Positions 44,825 to 54,395 of a DNA stretch of 64,000 bases are shown here, in pieces; within the stretch, counting starts at the first letter, position 1, and every line of letters starts with the position of its first letter. Made by a program: the position numbers and the translations under genes. Source of the stretch: Pseudooceanicola nanhaiensis (GTDB taxonomy: Bacteria; Pseudomonadota; Alphaproteobacteria; Rhodobacterales; Rhodobacteraceae); assembly GCF_020171315.1 (NCBI RefSeq), contig NZ_JAIUZP010000005.1, forward strand, positions 186,001 through 250,000, read 5' to 3'. The notes beneath the pieces were generated by a model that was not told the DNA's origin, ran no database searches, and was given only the letters and a program-made list of their open reading frames with translations.

Positions 44825-45694
44825 ATGGCTGGCGCATATGATGATCGTGACGGCAAGATCTGGATGGACGGCAAGATGGTGGAGTGGCGCGATGCCAACG
44901 TACACCTGCTGACCCACGCGCTGCATTACGCCTCCTCCGTCTTCGAGGGCGAGCGCTGCTACAACGGCAAGATTTTCAAGGGTGTGCAGCACTCCGAACG
45001 GCTGCGCAAGTCGGCGCAGATGCTGGACTTCGAGATCCCCTACTCGGTCGAGGAGATCGAGAAGGCGAAATACGAGATGCTGGCCGCCAATGGCTGGACG
45101 GACGCCTACGTGCGCGCCGTTGCATGGCGTGGCGCCGGTGAGGATATGGGTGTCTCCGCCAAGCGCAACCCCGTCCGCCTCGCCATCGCGGGCTGGGAGT
45201 GGGGCAACTACTACGGCGACGCCAAGATGAAGGGCGCCAAGCTCGACATCGCCAAGTGGAAGCGCCCCTCGCCGGAAACGATCCCGGTGCATGCCAAGGC
45301 CGCCGGTCTCTACATGATCTGCACCATGTCCAAGCACGCGGCCGAGGCCAAGGGCTGCTCGGACGCGCTCTTCATGGACTACCGCGGCTACGTGGCCGAG
45401 GCGACCGGCGCCAACATCTTCTTCGTGAAGGATGGCGAGGTGCACACGCCCAAGCCTGATTGCTTCCTGAACGGCATCACCCGCCAGACCGTCATCGGCA
45501 TGCTGGAAGAGCGCGGCGTGACGGTGCACGAGCGCCACATCATGCCGGAAGAGCTGGAAGGCTTCCAGCAGTGCTGGCTGACCGGCACTGCGGCCGAGGT
45601 GACCCCCGTGGGCCAGATCGGCGACTACACCTTCGAGGTCGGCGCCCTGACGCAGGAGATCGCACAGGCCTACGAGGAACTGGTGCGCCGCTGA
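44825..45694 (+). CDS. ilvE: Branched-chain amino acid aminotransferase
   Basis: A 289-residue class IV PLP aminotransferase that makes or degrades leucine, isoleucine and valine. ALHYASSVFEGERCYNGKIF is the N-terminal signature and AEATGANIFFVKDGEVHTPK, LNGITRQTVIGM and CWLTGTAAEVTPVG are the class IV C-terminal motifs. GGAG lies about 10 nt before the ATG. It is divergent from petP and ends 32 nt before a terminator hairpin. Confidence 0.95.
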   Translation: MAGAYDDRDGKIWMDGKMVEWRDANVHLLTHALHYASSVFEGERCYNGKIFKGVQHSERLRKSAQMLDFEIPYSVEEIEKAKYEMLAANGWTDAYVRAVAWRGAGEDMGVSAKRNPVRLAIAGWEWGNYYGDAKMKGAKLDIAKWKRPSPETIPVHAKAAGLYMICTMSKHAAEAKGCSDALFMDYRGYVAEATGANIFFVKDGEVHTPKPDCFLNGITRQTVIGMLEERGVTVHERHIMPEELEGFQQCWLTGTAAEVTPVGQIGDYTFEVGALTQEIAQAYEELVRR

Positions 45695-45726
45695 TCCCGG
45701 CTGATCCCTTTGGGGACAAAGTCACG

Positions 45727-45757
45727 AAGGGCGGGCCTTGGCCCGCCCTTTCGCGTT
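45727..45757. terminator. Terminator between ilvE and the ProC-like gene
   Basis: AAGGGCGGGCC pairs with its complement across TT (in practice a 10-bp stem with a 4-nt loop). CCCTTT follows on the plus strand, then GCGTTT. It sits 32 nt after the ilvE stop and 11 nt from the convergent gene's stop, so it may serve both. Confidence 0.75.
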
Positions 45758-45767
45758 TCCGGGGGGC

Positions 45768-46565
45768 TCAGCCCTTGCCCATCTCGCGGGCCTTCTTGCG
45801 AGCGGCCTCCAGCCCGGCGGCGACCTCGCGCAGCAGCGGGCCTTCCTGCATCCGGGTCAGCCCGGCGGCGGTGGTGCCGGCGTAATTCACCATCTCCTGC
45901 ACCCGCACGGCGGGCGTGGGCCCCTCTGCCATCATGGCGGAGGCCGCGCGGAAAAGCTGGCGCACCGCCCGGTCGGCCACCCCGGCAGGGGCACCCTTGG
46001 CCCGCGCATAGGCCGCCATGCTCTCCGCAAAGAGTGCAACGAAGCCCGGCACCGGCCCGGTGATCGCGGTGAAGACGTCGATCAGGTCCTCGTCGTCGAC
46101 CTCGTCGCTCAGTCCGACGGCGCCGAAGAGGGCGGCTACCTGCGCCGCATCCTCCCGCGTGGCGCCGGGGCCGAGCAGGAAGGGCGAATAGGCCATCCGC
46201 TCCGCCGCGGCCGGGCTGCTCATGGCACGGATGATCCGCGCCCCGCCCGATTGCGCCGCCAGCCGTTTCACCGGCACGCCCGCCATGACCGAGATCACCA
46301 GCCTGCCCGCTGCCGCGATCTCGACGCCCGCGTAGAGCGCGGGCGGCAGCGACAGCACGATGGTGTCACAGGCCGCCACCAGCGCGGCCACATTCGCCGT
46401 CACGGTCACGCCGCGCCGGTCCTCCCAGCCCACCCGGCTGCCGGAGCGGTTGGCGAGCCAGAGCTGATCCTCCCGCAGCGCCCCGCTCTCCAGCAGCCCG
46501 GTCGCGATCGCCGCGCCCAGCATCCCCGTTCCGCCGATGATCCCGATCTTGCCGTTCAGTGCCAT
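45768..46565 (-). CDS. Pyrroline-5-carboxylate reductase family protein
   Basis: A 265-residue ProC-family reductase. The Rossmann start GKIGIIGGTGMLGAAIATGLLESG, LSLPPALYAGV, VISVMAGVPV and IRAMSSPAA are the N-terminal marks, and MVNYAGTTAAGLTRMQ near 229-244 is the C-terminal ProC signature with the GTT motif. Many Rhodobacterales carry more than one paralogue, so proline synthesis is not certain. It lies last in the transporter-App1 strand, separated from App1 by repeat copy E. Confidence 0.82.
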   Translation of the reverse strand: MALNGKIGIIGGTGMLGAAIATGLLESGALREDQLWLANRSGSRVGWEDRRGVTVTANVAALVAACDTIVLSLPPALYAGVEIAAAGRLVISVMAGVPVKRLAAQSGGARIIRAMSSPAAAERMAYSPFLLGPGATREDAAQVAALFGAVGLSDEVDDEDLIDVFTAITGPVPGFVALFAESMAAYARAKGAPAGVADRAVRQLFRAASAMMAEGPTPAVRVQEMVNYAGTTAAGLTRMQEGPLLREVAAGLEAARKKAREMGKG

Positions 46566-46575
46566 GACCTGCTCC

Positions 46576-46643
46576 CTTCATCTTTCCAGCAATACTCTCG
46601 GGGGGAATTGGCCCGCAGGGCCAAGGGGGGGCAGACAGCCCCC
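46576..46643 (-). repeat. Hairpin repeat family, copy E
   Basis: On the minus strand: GGGGGC-TGTCT-GCCCCC, then TTGGCCC-TGC-GGGCCAA, then TTCCCCCCGAGAGTATT and GGAAAGATGAAG. The tail has diverged (GAGAGTATT instead of GAGGATATT; GATGAAG instead of GTGGATG) in a form familiar from other Rhodobacterales intergenic repeats. It starts 8 nt after the App1 stop on the same strand and ends 10 nt before the ProC-like ATG. Confidence 0.8.
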
Positions 46644-46651
46644 AACCCCTC

Positions 46652-47656
46652 TCAGATCCAATCTGCGCCGCCGAGGATCTCGCGGTAATCCCGCCCGCTC
46701 TCCACCCGCAGGCCCATCTCGCGCAGCGCTGCCATGTCGCGCCGGTCGCGCCGGTCGGGCCCGCGCCCCGGTTCGCGCAGGATGACGCCCGCGATCCGCC
46801 CGGGATGGCGCTGTGCCGCCTCGAGGTAGACATGGGGATCATGCTGCCCGGTGTCGCCCACGAGGACGAAGCGCCGGTCGGGATGGGCCGCAAGGATCGC
46901 GTCGATGGCCAGCGACTTGTGATCGCCCCGCTTGCGGTTGAGGAACCGGCGCGAGGTCAGGCCGAAATCCCGCAGGAAGAGCGGCCCGCGCGGCGCGCCG
47001 TGGCGCTCCAGCACGCGGGTCAGGAAATGGTGCAGGTTCCAGGGCGAGGAGCTGACGTAGAACACTGGCCCGCCGCCCTCTGCCAGCCGGGTCAGCAGCT
47101 CCACCGCATCGGGGAAGACGTGGCGCGTCAGGGCGTTGCCGGTCAGCGAGGTCCAGAGGTTGCGGACCAGTGAATAGGCCCCGGTCTCCATCACCGTGTC
47201 GTCGATGTCGGAGATCACCGCGATGCCCGGCCCCGGCGGCGGCACGAGGGCCTCGACCGTGGCGGCGCTGGCGGGCTGGCCCGAGACCTGCGCCGTGACG
47301 CCGTGCCAGCCGGTCTCGTTCCCGTTGCGGGGCAGGCGCAGGGTGAAATAGCCCTCGCTGTCCGTCACCGTCCGCTCGCCGTCGGCCTTGACGACCACGT
47401 GGGCGACCTCGTCGGTGAGGAAAAGTGCCAGCATCTGCAGGAAGTTGACCCAGCGGCTCTGCTCCGGCTCGGGCGCGAAGCGGCGCAGGGCCGACAGGAC
47501 GCGGCCCCGCAGGATCAGCTCATCCGGCGTGGCGTACCCCAGATAGGGGTCGATGACGGGTGGCCCCTCTGGTGGGGTACCCCGAGAAAGACCGATCCGG
47601 CCGAACAGGAATTCGGCCGGATACCAGAGTCGCTTGAGAAGTCTGATCAGGCGCAT
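46652..47656 (-). CDS. App1-type phosphatidate phosphatase domain protein (DUF2183)
   Basis: A 334-residue protein with the App1 catalytic domain, a HAD-related fold first described in a yeast phosphatidate phosphatase. AVISDIDDTVMETGAYSL carries the D-x-D-x-T motif near residues 175-190. VFYVSSSPWNLHHFL, LTSRRFLNRKRGDHK and FVLVGDTGQHDPHVYLEA complete the motif set. The region before the catalytic domain is typical of bacterial members. It starts 15 nt after the preceding ABC permease gene, so it is likely in the same transcript. Confidence 0.9.
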   Translation of the reverse strand: MRLIRLLKRLWYPAEFLFGRIGLSRGTPPEGPPVIDPYLGYATPDELILRGRVLSALRRFAPEPEQSRWVNFLQMLALFLTDEVAHVVVKADGERTVTDSEGYFTLRLPRNGNETGWHGVTAQVSGQPASAATVEALVPPPGPGIAVISDIDDTVMETGAYSLVRNLWTSLTGNALTRHVFPDAVELLTRLAEGGGPVFYVSSSPWNLHHFLTRVLERHGAPRGPLFLRDFGLTSRRFLNRKRGDHKSLAIDAILAAHPDRRFVLVGDTGQHDPHVYLEAAQRHPGRIAGVILREPGRGPDRRDRRDMAALREMGLRVESGRDYREILGGADWI

Positions 47657-47671
47657 GCGCCTTGGGCTATA

Positions 47672-48526
47672 TCAGCCCGGGGACATGCCCCGCAAACGTT
47701 CAGAACGCCGCCGCAGGATTTCCAGCGTCGCCAGCAGGCAGATCGAGATCGCCACCAGCAGCGTCGCCACCGCGAGGATCGTGGGCGAGATCTGCTCGCG
47801 CAGGCCGATGAACATCTGCCAGGGCAGTGTTTTCTGGCCTGCGGAGCCCACGAAGAGCACCACGACCACCTCGTCGAAGGAGGTGATGAAGGCGAAGAGC
47901 GCGCCCGAGATCACCCCGGGCAGGATCAGCGGCATCTGGACGCGGAAGAAGGTGGTGACCGGATCCGCCCCCATGTTGGCCGCAGCCCGGGTCAGCGAAT
48001 TGTCGAAACCGACCAGCGTCGCCGTCACCGTGATGATGACGAAGGGGATGCCGAGCGCGGCATGGGCCAGCACCACGCCGAAGTAGGTGCCCTGAAGCCC
48101 GATGCGCGAGTAGAAGAAGTACATCCCCGCGGCCGAGATGATCAGCGGCACGATCATGGGCGAGATCAGGATCGCCATGATCGCCCGGCGGAAGGGCACA
48201 TGCGGCTGGCTGAGGCCGATGGCCGCCAGCGTGCCGAAGCCGACCGAGAGCAGCGTCGCCACAGGCGCGATCTTCAGCGAGTTCCACATGGCGGCCTGCC
48301 AGTCGGAATTGTTGAAGAAGTCCTGATAGTGTTTCAGCGAATAGCCGTCAGGATCCAGCCGCAGCATCTCGGGCGTGAAGGTGAAGAAGTCCTCGGCGTT
48401 GAAGCTGAGCGGGATGATCACGATGATCGGCGCGATCAGGAAGAAGAAGATCAGCCCGCAGATCACCCGGAAGGCATAGAACCAGATGGTCTGGCCCGTC
48501 GTGGCATAGGGAGGAAGTGAACTCAT
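47672..48526 (-). CDS. ABC transporter permease (PotC/PotI type)
   Basis: A 284-residue permease with six membrane segments. FLIAPIIVIIPLSFNAEDFF opens it, and the EAA loop is RAAANMGADPVTTFFRVQMPLILPG. This is the second permease of a polyamine/opine-type ABC system, with the ATPase, binding protein and first permease upstream. It lies 6 nt after the first permease gene. The substrate is unknown. Confidence 0.92.
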   Translation of the reverse strand: MSSLPPYATTGQTIWFYAFRVICGLIFFFLIAPIIVIIPLSFNAEDFFTFTPEMLRLDPDGYSLKHYQDFFNNSDWQAAMWNSLKIAPVATLLSVGFGTLAAIGLSQPHVPFRRAIMAILISPMIVPLIISAAGMYFFYSRIGLQGTYFGVVLAHAALGIPFVIITVTATLVGFDNSLTRAAANMGADPVTTFFRVQMPLILPGVISGALFAFITSFDEVVVVLFVGSAGQKTLPWQMFIGLREQISPTILAVATLLVAISICLLATLEILRRRSERLRGMSPG

Positions 48527-48532
48527 ATCTGA

Positions 48533-50083
48533 TTACCCCAGCTTCACGTTGTCGATGCCGACGATCCGGTCGTAGACCCAGTACAGGAGCAGAACGACCG
48601 CCAGCAGGATGGTCCCGAGCGCCGCAGCCAGACCCCAGTTCAGCGAGCTGGAGATGTGGTAGGCGATCCGGTTCGAGATGAATGTGCCCGTCGTCCCGCC
48701 GACGATTTCCGGCGTGATGTAGTAGCCGATGGCGAGGATGAAGACGAGGATCGAGCCTGCGCCGATGCCCGGCACCGACTGCGGGAAGTAGACCCGCCAG
48801 AAGGCCGTCCAGTTGGTGGCCCCCAGCGATTTCGCGGCCCGCAGGTAGGTGGGCGGGATGGTCTGCATCACCGAGTAGAGCGGCAGGATCATGAAGGGCA
48901 GCAGGATGTGGGTCATGGCGACGATCGTGCCGAACTGGTTGTTCATCATGATCAATCGGTTGCCGTCATCGACCAGGTGCAGCCAGACGAGGATGTCGTT
49001 GATCACGCCCTGCTGTTGCAGCAGCACCTTCCAGGCCGAGGTCCGCACGAGGAGAGAGGTCCAGAACGGCAGCAGCACGAGGATCATCAGCAGGTTCGCC
49101 GTGCGCATCGGCAGGTTGGCAAGGATCCAGGCGACCGGGTAGCCCAGCATGATGCAGCTGAGCGTGATGGTCACCGACATGAAGATCGTGCGCTTGAACA
49201 GGATGCCATAGATCTGCTGGTTTTCGGGGCGCTGCTCGACCCCGTCCGGGGTCAGCTGCATGTCGACGGCGTTCAGGAAGTACCCAGAGGTGTAGCGCGG
49301 CGAATAGGTCTGGATCATGCGCCAGACATCGGCGTTGCCCCAGTCCTTGTCGGCGTCGATGAACTGCGCCTTGAGATCGACGGTTTCGAAGCTCGGGACG
49401 GCGGCGGCGGCCTGTTGCAGGCGCTCGGGCAGGCCCGACACCGGCGGCTGGGCCGCAAGATCGGTATAAAGCGTGGTGAAGAAGACATCCTCGATATCTT
49501 CCTTGGCGGGATCGTCGCCCTCGCGGTCCAGATAGGCGGTCCAGCGGTCCCAGGCATCGGCGGTGTGAGGCAGGGCCTCGAGAACCGCGTCATCTTCCAT
49601 CATCGTGACCCAGGTGGCGGGGTCTTCCCAGCTGGCATCCAGCGCGGTGAACTGATCCGTGTAGCTGTCAGTGTCGAAGCGGCCCACCGCGCGGCCCGTT
49701 TTGCGGAACAGCGACGAAACGCCGGTCATCTCGTAGTTCAGGCGGCTGCCGAGGCGGGTGTGCAGCTTCTCGGCCTCAGCAAAGAACATATCGACATAGA
49801 ACGCCTCCCAGAGGGCGTCGGGGGGCATGTCGGAGGCCTCGTGATCCCAGTCCGCCAGCACCTCGACCGTGTCGGGCAGCGTGTCGGCGACGATGTCGTT
49901 CTCGACCGAGCGGAACAGCATGTCGGCGATGGGCGCGATGAAGGTGATCAGCACGAAGATCAACAGCGGCGCGATCAGCATCAGCGCGCGCAGCTTCTGC
50001 CGGCGCAGGGCGCGGTTCAGGCTGCGCTTGAGCGGTTTGCCGTCAGCGGCCAGCATTGGGCCGCTCTGGGTTGCCTCAACCAT
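48533..50083 (-). CDS. ABC transporter permease (PotB/PotH type) with a large periplasmic insertion
   Basis: A 516-residue permease, far longer than the usual 280-310. The first membrane segment is at residues 32-57 (LRALMLIAPLLIFVLITFIA and onward). A hydrophilic, acidic stretch of about 238 residues (roughly 59-296) follows before the second segment at about 297-322. The remaining helices and the EAA loop AAKSLGATNWTAFWRVYFPQ near 435-454 are normal. The insert would lie in the periplasm and contact the binding protein. It starts immediately after the DUF1330 stop (TGA then ATG). Confidence 0.9.
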   Translation of the reverse strand: MVEATQSGPMLAADGKPLKRSLNRALRRQKLRALMLIAPLLIFVLITFIAPIADMLFRSVENDIVADTLPDTVEVLADWDHEASDMPPDALWEAFYVDMFFAEAEKLHTRLGSRLNYEMTGVSSLFRKTGRAVGRFDTDSYTDQFTALDASWEDPATWVTMMEDDAVLEALPHTADAWDRWTAYLDREGDDPAKEDIEDVFFTTLYTDLAAQPPVSGLPERLQQAAAAVPSFETVDLKAQFIDADKDWGNADVWRMIQTYSPRYTSGYFLNAVDMQLTPDGVEQRPENQQIYGILFKRTIFMSVTITLSCIMLGYPVAWILANLPMRTANLLMILVLLPFWTSLLVRTSAWKVLLQQQGVINDILVWLHLVDDGNRLIMMNNQFGTIVAMTHILLPFMILPLYSVMQTIPPTYLRAAKSLGATNWTAFWRVYFPQSVPGIGAGSILVFILAIGYYITPEIVGGTTGTFISNRIAYHISSSLNWGLAAALGTILLAVVLLLYWVYDRIVGIDNVKLG

Positions 50084-50371
50084 TCAAACACCCTCCACGA
50101 GCATGATGTCACTGTCCGAGGTACGCCGACGAATTTCGGCAACCTCTTGGTATTCAGGGGAATAAAAGGCGCGCTTTGCGTCCTCGAAGGTCGGGAACTC
50201 GATCACGACGTGACGGTCCTTGACCGGGCCTTCGGGGGCTTCGCTGGCGCCGCCGCGGACGATGAAGCGCCCGCCATAGCCCTGCAGGATCGGCGTGTCC
50301 CGCTCGACGTATTCCTTGTACGCCTCCGGGTCGCGCACGGTGATATGGCCGATGATGTAGCCCTTGGGCAT
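50084..50371 (-). CDS. DUF1330 family protein
   Basis: A 95-residue alpha/beta-barrel-like protein of the DUF1330 (dimeric ferredoxin-like) family. MPKGYIIGHITVRDPEAYKE is the typical beginning, and GRFIVRGG, HVVIEFPTFEDAKRAFYSPEYQ are the conserved later parts. The frame opens at 50410, but the Met at 50371 is the family start and has GGGGAAAG upstream. It sits between binding protein and permease genes of an ABC operon, unusual for this family. Function is unknown. Confidence 0.9.
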   Translation of the reverse strand: MPKGYIIGHITVRDPEAYKEYVERDTPILQGYGGRFIVRGGASEAPEGPVKDRHVVIEFPTFEDAKRAFYSPEYQEVAEIRRRTSDSDIMLVEGV

Positions 50372-50414
50372 GTCTTTCCCCTGTTTGATGCCCTCTGACG
50401 GGGCTTTCATGGGT

Positions 50415-50439
50415 GGAAGGGGCCGCGCGGGCCCCTTCC
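50415..50439 (-). other. Intra-operon GC hairpin after the ABC binding-protein gene
   Basis: On the minus strand GGAAGGGGCC and its complement form a perfect 10-bp stem with a 5-nt loop, 16 nt after the binding-protein stop and before the DUF1330 gene. No T-run follows. It matches the size and position of the hairpins after tctC copies 1 and 2 and potF. Confidence 0.7.
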
Positions 50440-50455
50440 GGACGTTTCAGGGCGC

Positions 50456-51568
50456 TTAGCGCGCCAGCCAGGCCTGGAACTTGGCGTCGATGTCGTCGCG
50501 GTAGTCAGCCCAGAACGAGTAGTTGGTCACGAAGACGTTCGTGGCGTTGGCCGGGTCGGTCGGCATGTGCGGAGCCATGTCGATGCCCAGTTCGGCGTGC
50601 TTGCCGACCAGCGGAGCCGAGGAGGCGCGCGCCGGACCGTAGGAGATGTAGGCCGCCTGATCTGCCAGACGCTGGGTGTCGGTGGCGAACATCAGGAAGT
50701 CCTTGACGCGGGCAAGGCGATCCTCGGGCAGGCCCTCGGGGATGATCCAGCCGTCAAAGTCCAGCATCTCGGCGTCCCAGAGCATGCCGATGGGCTGGTC
50801 CTGCTCGGCGATGGCCGAGAAGAGGCGACCGTTGTAGGTCGAACCCATGAAGACTTCGCCGTCGGCCAGCAGCTGGGGCGTGTCGGCACCGGCGGTCCAC
50901 CAGATGGTCTGGTCCTTGATGGTGTCGAGCTTGGCCAGCGCGCGTTCCTGCCCCTCGGGGGTGGCGAGCACGTCGTAGATCTCGTCCTTCGGCACGCCGT
51001 CGCAGAGCAGAGCCCATTCGACGTTCGCCAGCGGACGCTTGTTCAGCGAGCGGCGGCCCGGATAGGTTTCCAGGTCGAACAGCGCGCAGATGTCGGACGG
51101 CGGCTCGGTCCCTGCGGGCACCATGTCGGTGCGGTAGCCCACGGTGGTCGAGAAGACGATCTGGGGGATGAAGCAGTCGGACACCAGCGAATCGCCGAAG
51201 TCGTCTTCCGCCGAGGAGCCGTCGTCGCCCTTGGCCAGCATTTCATCCACGTCGATTTCCATCGCCAGGCCTTCATCGCACAGGCGGATGGCGTCGGCGG
51301 CTTCCACGTCGACCAGGTCCCAGGTGATGTTGCCGGCTTCGTTCATGGCGCGCAGCTTGGCGACGGCCTCTGCCGAGGATTCGTCCCAAGTGGCCGAAAC
51401 GCCCGCGTTGTTGGCCAGGTAGGGCTCAACATAGGCTTTCAGCTGCGAGTTCTGGTAGGCGCCGCCCCAGGACACGATGGTCATGCTGTCGGCCATGTCC
51501 TGAGCGGACAGACCGCCGGCGGTCAGCGCAAGTGCGGTGCTCGCCAGAAGGGTTTTGGTCAGTTTCAT
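50456..51568 (-). CDS. ABC transporter substrate-binding protein (PotD/PotF type)
   Basis: A 370-residue periplasmic binding protein. The signal peptide (KLTKTLLASTALALTAGGLSA) precedes SMTIVSWGGAYQNSQLKAYV, the opening of the polyamine/iron-type family 1 binding proteins. DITWDLVDVEAADAIRLCDEG and the AWTAGADTPQLLADGEVFMG region follow. The frame opens further upstream, but the Met at 51568 has GGGAG at suitable distance and begins the signal peptide. The ligand could be an amine or an amino-acid derivative; the divergent doeA-like and ArgE-like genes point to an acylated or cyclic amino acid (inference). Confidence 0.9.
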   Translation of the reverse strand: MKLTKTLLASTALALTAGGLSAQDMADSMTIVSWGGAYQNSQLKAYVEPYLANNAGVSATWDESSAEAVAKLRAMNEAGNITWDLVDVEAADAIRLCDEGLAMEIDVDEMLAKGDDGSSAEDDFGDSLVSDCFIPQIVFSTTVGYRTDMVPAGTEPPSDICALFDLETYPGRRSLNKRPLANVEWALLCDGVPKDEIYDVLATPEGQERALAKLDTIKDQTIWWTAGADTPQLLADGEVFMGSTYNGRLFSAIAEQDQPIGMLWDAEMLDFDGWIIPEGLPEDRLARVKDFLMFATDTQRLADQAAYISYGPARASSAPLVGKHAELGIDMAPHMPTDPANATNVFVTNYSFWADYRDDIDAKFQAWLAR

Positions 51569-51711
51569 ACTAGGCTCCCATTTGACCCGTTTGGGTTTTG
51601 TGAGCCCCGCGTCACGGGTGAGACGGCGGGGGCTTCTCTTTCCCTTGCGCGGTGGGGCGCACGGGGAAACTCGCGTGTGGCGCCGGGCCTCAGACCACGC
51701 GCCGAACCGCC

Positions 51712-51730
51712 CCGGTGCGCTGGGCACCGG
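51712..51730. other. Hairpin in the ATPase to binding-protein gap
   Basis: CCGGTGC and GCACCGG form a perfect 7-bp stem with a 5-nt loop within the 247-nt gap between the ATPase stop and the binding-protein start. It has no T-run on the minus strand. The gap is long for an operon and may hold a second promoter for the binding protein. Confidence 0.35.
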
Positions 51731-51815
51731 TGGGGGCGGGACGGGGCTTGGTGGTCACGAAGGCCATGGCGCTCCTGTCGAATGGCACGGGATGCGGGAC
51801 CGCGGGGGGGCGGTC

Positions 51816-52916
<1,101 letters not shown>

Positions 52917-52985
52917 AGGCTAACTCCCCGTTGATGTCGCGCGGGTTGACCCGCTTCTGTACTGTCCCCGAGTAAAACGTCCCAT

Positions 52986-53003
52986 TTGGCTGCATGCAAC
53001 CAA
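52986..53003. promoter_or_regulatory. Palindrome in the ABC/doeA divergent region
   Basis: TTGGCTGCATGCAACCAA is an 18-bp palindrome with one mismatched pair. It lies 69 nt upstream of the ATPase start and about 205 nt upstream of the M24 gene. A second inverted repeat, GACCA-AA-TGGTC, lies at 53051-53062. TTGG/CCAA and TGGT/ACCA half-sites recur through this AT-richer stretch, suggesting a shared regulator for the divergent genes. Confidence 0.4.
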
Positions 53004-53207
53004 TTAGCCCAAAAAACTGGCAAAACTGCTTGGTTTCCCGGGGGCCAATTGACCAAATGGTCTGAAATTACCCAAAGTCTAACAAGGATTCTCCGAATTC
53101 CGGGGGCTGTCCTAGCGGAAAGCGACAGTCCTTCGCTGCAGTGCGACATGAAGCGGACAGGAGACTCCGGCGGCCATGCCGCCCGGACCGAAAATCAGGG
53201 AGCAGAC

Positions 53208-54395
53208 ATGCAAACAGATGCCGTGCCGTTCAGCGCCGCAGAGTACCGGCGCCGACTCGCCAAGACGCGCAAAGCCATGGAAGAGGCCAATCTCGACGTG
53301 CTTTTCGTCGAGGATCCGTCCAACATGGCCTGGCTCACCGGCTATGACGGCTGGTCGTTCTACGTCCATCAGGGCGTGATCGTCACCCATGATCAGGACC
53401 CGGTCTGGTGGGGCCGCAACATGGATGCCAACGGCGCCCGCCGCACTGCGTGGATCGGCGAGGACAGCATCCGCCCCTACGGTGACCAATACGTCCAGTC
53501 GACCGAACTGCACCCGATGCAGAACCTCGCCTTCCTGCTGACGGAAATGGGCTTCGGACAGGCCCGCGTCGGCGTGGAGATGGAGAACTACTACTTCTCC
53601 GCGAAGGCCTACACGACGCTGGTCTCCTCGATGCCCGCGGCGACGATCTGGGATGCCACCGCGCTGGTGAACTGGCAGCGCGCGATCAAGAGCGACGAGG
53701 AAATCACCTTCATGCGCAAGGCGGCCCGGATTGCCGAGAAGATGGTGGATGGTGCCATTTCCCGGGCCCGCCCGGGCCTGCGCAAGAACGAGTTGGTGGC
53801 CTCGATCTATCACGACGCGCTGATGGGCGTGGGCGACGACTGGGGTGATTACCCGGCCATCGTGCCCATGGCGCCCTCGGGGGCCGACGCCTCGGCCCCG
53901 CACCTGACGTGGGACGGCAATACCCTGAAGGAGGGAGAGGCGACTTTCTTCGAGCTGGCGGGGGTGTACCGCCGCTATCACACGCCCTTCTGCCGGACGA
54001 TCTTCCTCGGCACGCCGCCCGATGACCTGCTGCGGGCCGAGGCCGCGCTGGTCGAGGGGCTGGAGGCCGGGCTGGATGCCGCCCGTGCGGGCAATCAGGC
54101 GCGCGACATCGCCGCCGCGCTGGCCCTGCCGCTGGAGCGGGCGGGCATCGTGCGCGGTGCGCGCTGCGGCTATTCCATCGGCCTCAGCTATCCGCCGGAC
54201 TGGGGCGAGCGGACGATCTCGCTGCGCCTCGCGGATGAGACGGTGCTGGAGCCGGGCATGTGCTTCCACTTCATGCCGGGGATCTGGAAACCGGAATGGG
54301 GTCTCGAGATCACCGAGCCGATCCTGATCACCGAAGATGGCCCCGCGCAGCCCTTCTGCGACCGCCCGCGCAAGCTCTTCGTCATCGATGACTGA
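53208..54395 (+). CDS. doeA: M24 family metallopeptidase, ectoine hydrolase (DoeA/EutD)-like
   Basis: A 395-residue pita-bread-fold protein with a creatinase-like N-domain and an M24 C-domain. NMAWLTGYDGWSFYVHQG, ATALVNWQRAIKSDEEITFM, SIGLSYPPDWGERT and MCFHFMPGIWKPEWGLEITE match my recollection of ectoine hydrolase DoeA/EutD. The usual M24 ligand region is altered (FFELAGVYRRYHTPFCRT in place of a D-x-G...D pattern), as in that group. GGGAG precedes the ATG at 53208. The overlap with an ArgE-type deacetylase and divergence from an ABC importer suggest uptake and hydrolysis of a cyclic or acylated amino acid. DoeB, DoeC and DoeD-type genes are not adjacent, so the ectoine assignment is provisional. 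Confidence 0.8.
   Translation: MQTDAVPFSAAEYRRRLAKTRKAMEEANLDVLFVEDPSNMAWLTGYDGWSFYVHQGVIVTHDQDPVWWGRNMDANGARRTAWIGEDSIRPYGDQYVQSTELHPMQNLAFLLTEMGFGQARVGVEMENYYFSAKAYTTLVSSMPAATIWDATALVNWQRAIKSDEEITFMRKAARIAEKMVDGAISRARPGLRKNELVASIYHDALMGVGDDWGDYPAIVPMAPSGADASAPHLTWDGNTLKEGEATFFELAGVYRRYHTPFCRTIFLGTPPDDLLRAEAALVEGLEAGLDAARAGNQARDIAAALALPLERAGIVRGARCGYSIGLSYPPDWGERTISLRLADETVLEPGMCFHFMPGIWKPEWGLEITEPILITEDGPAQPFCDRPRKLFVIDD

Noticed and set aside
53208-54395. DMSP lyase DddP as identity of the M24 protein
   Set aside because: DddP is also an M24 fold, but the sequence lacks the N-terminal extension and motifs I associate with DddP and instead matches the ectoine-hydrolase group in several blocks.
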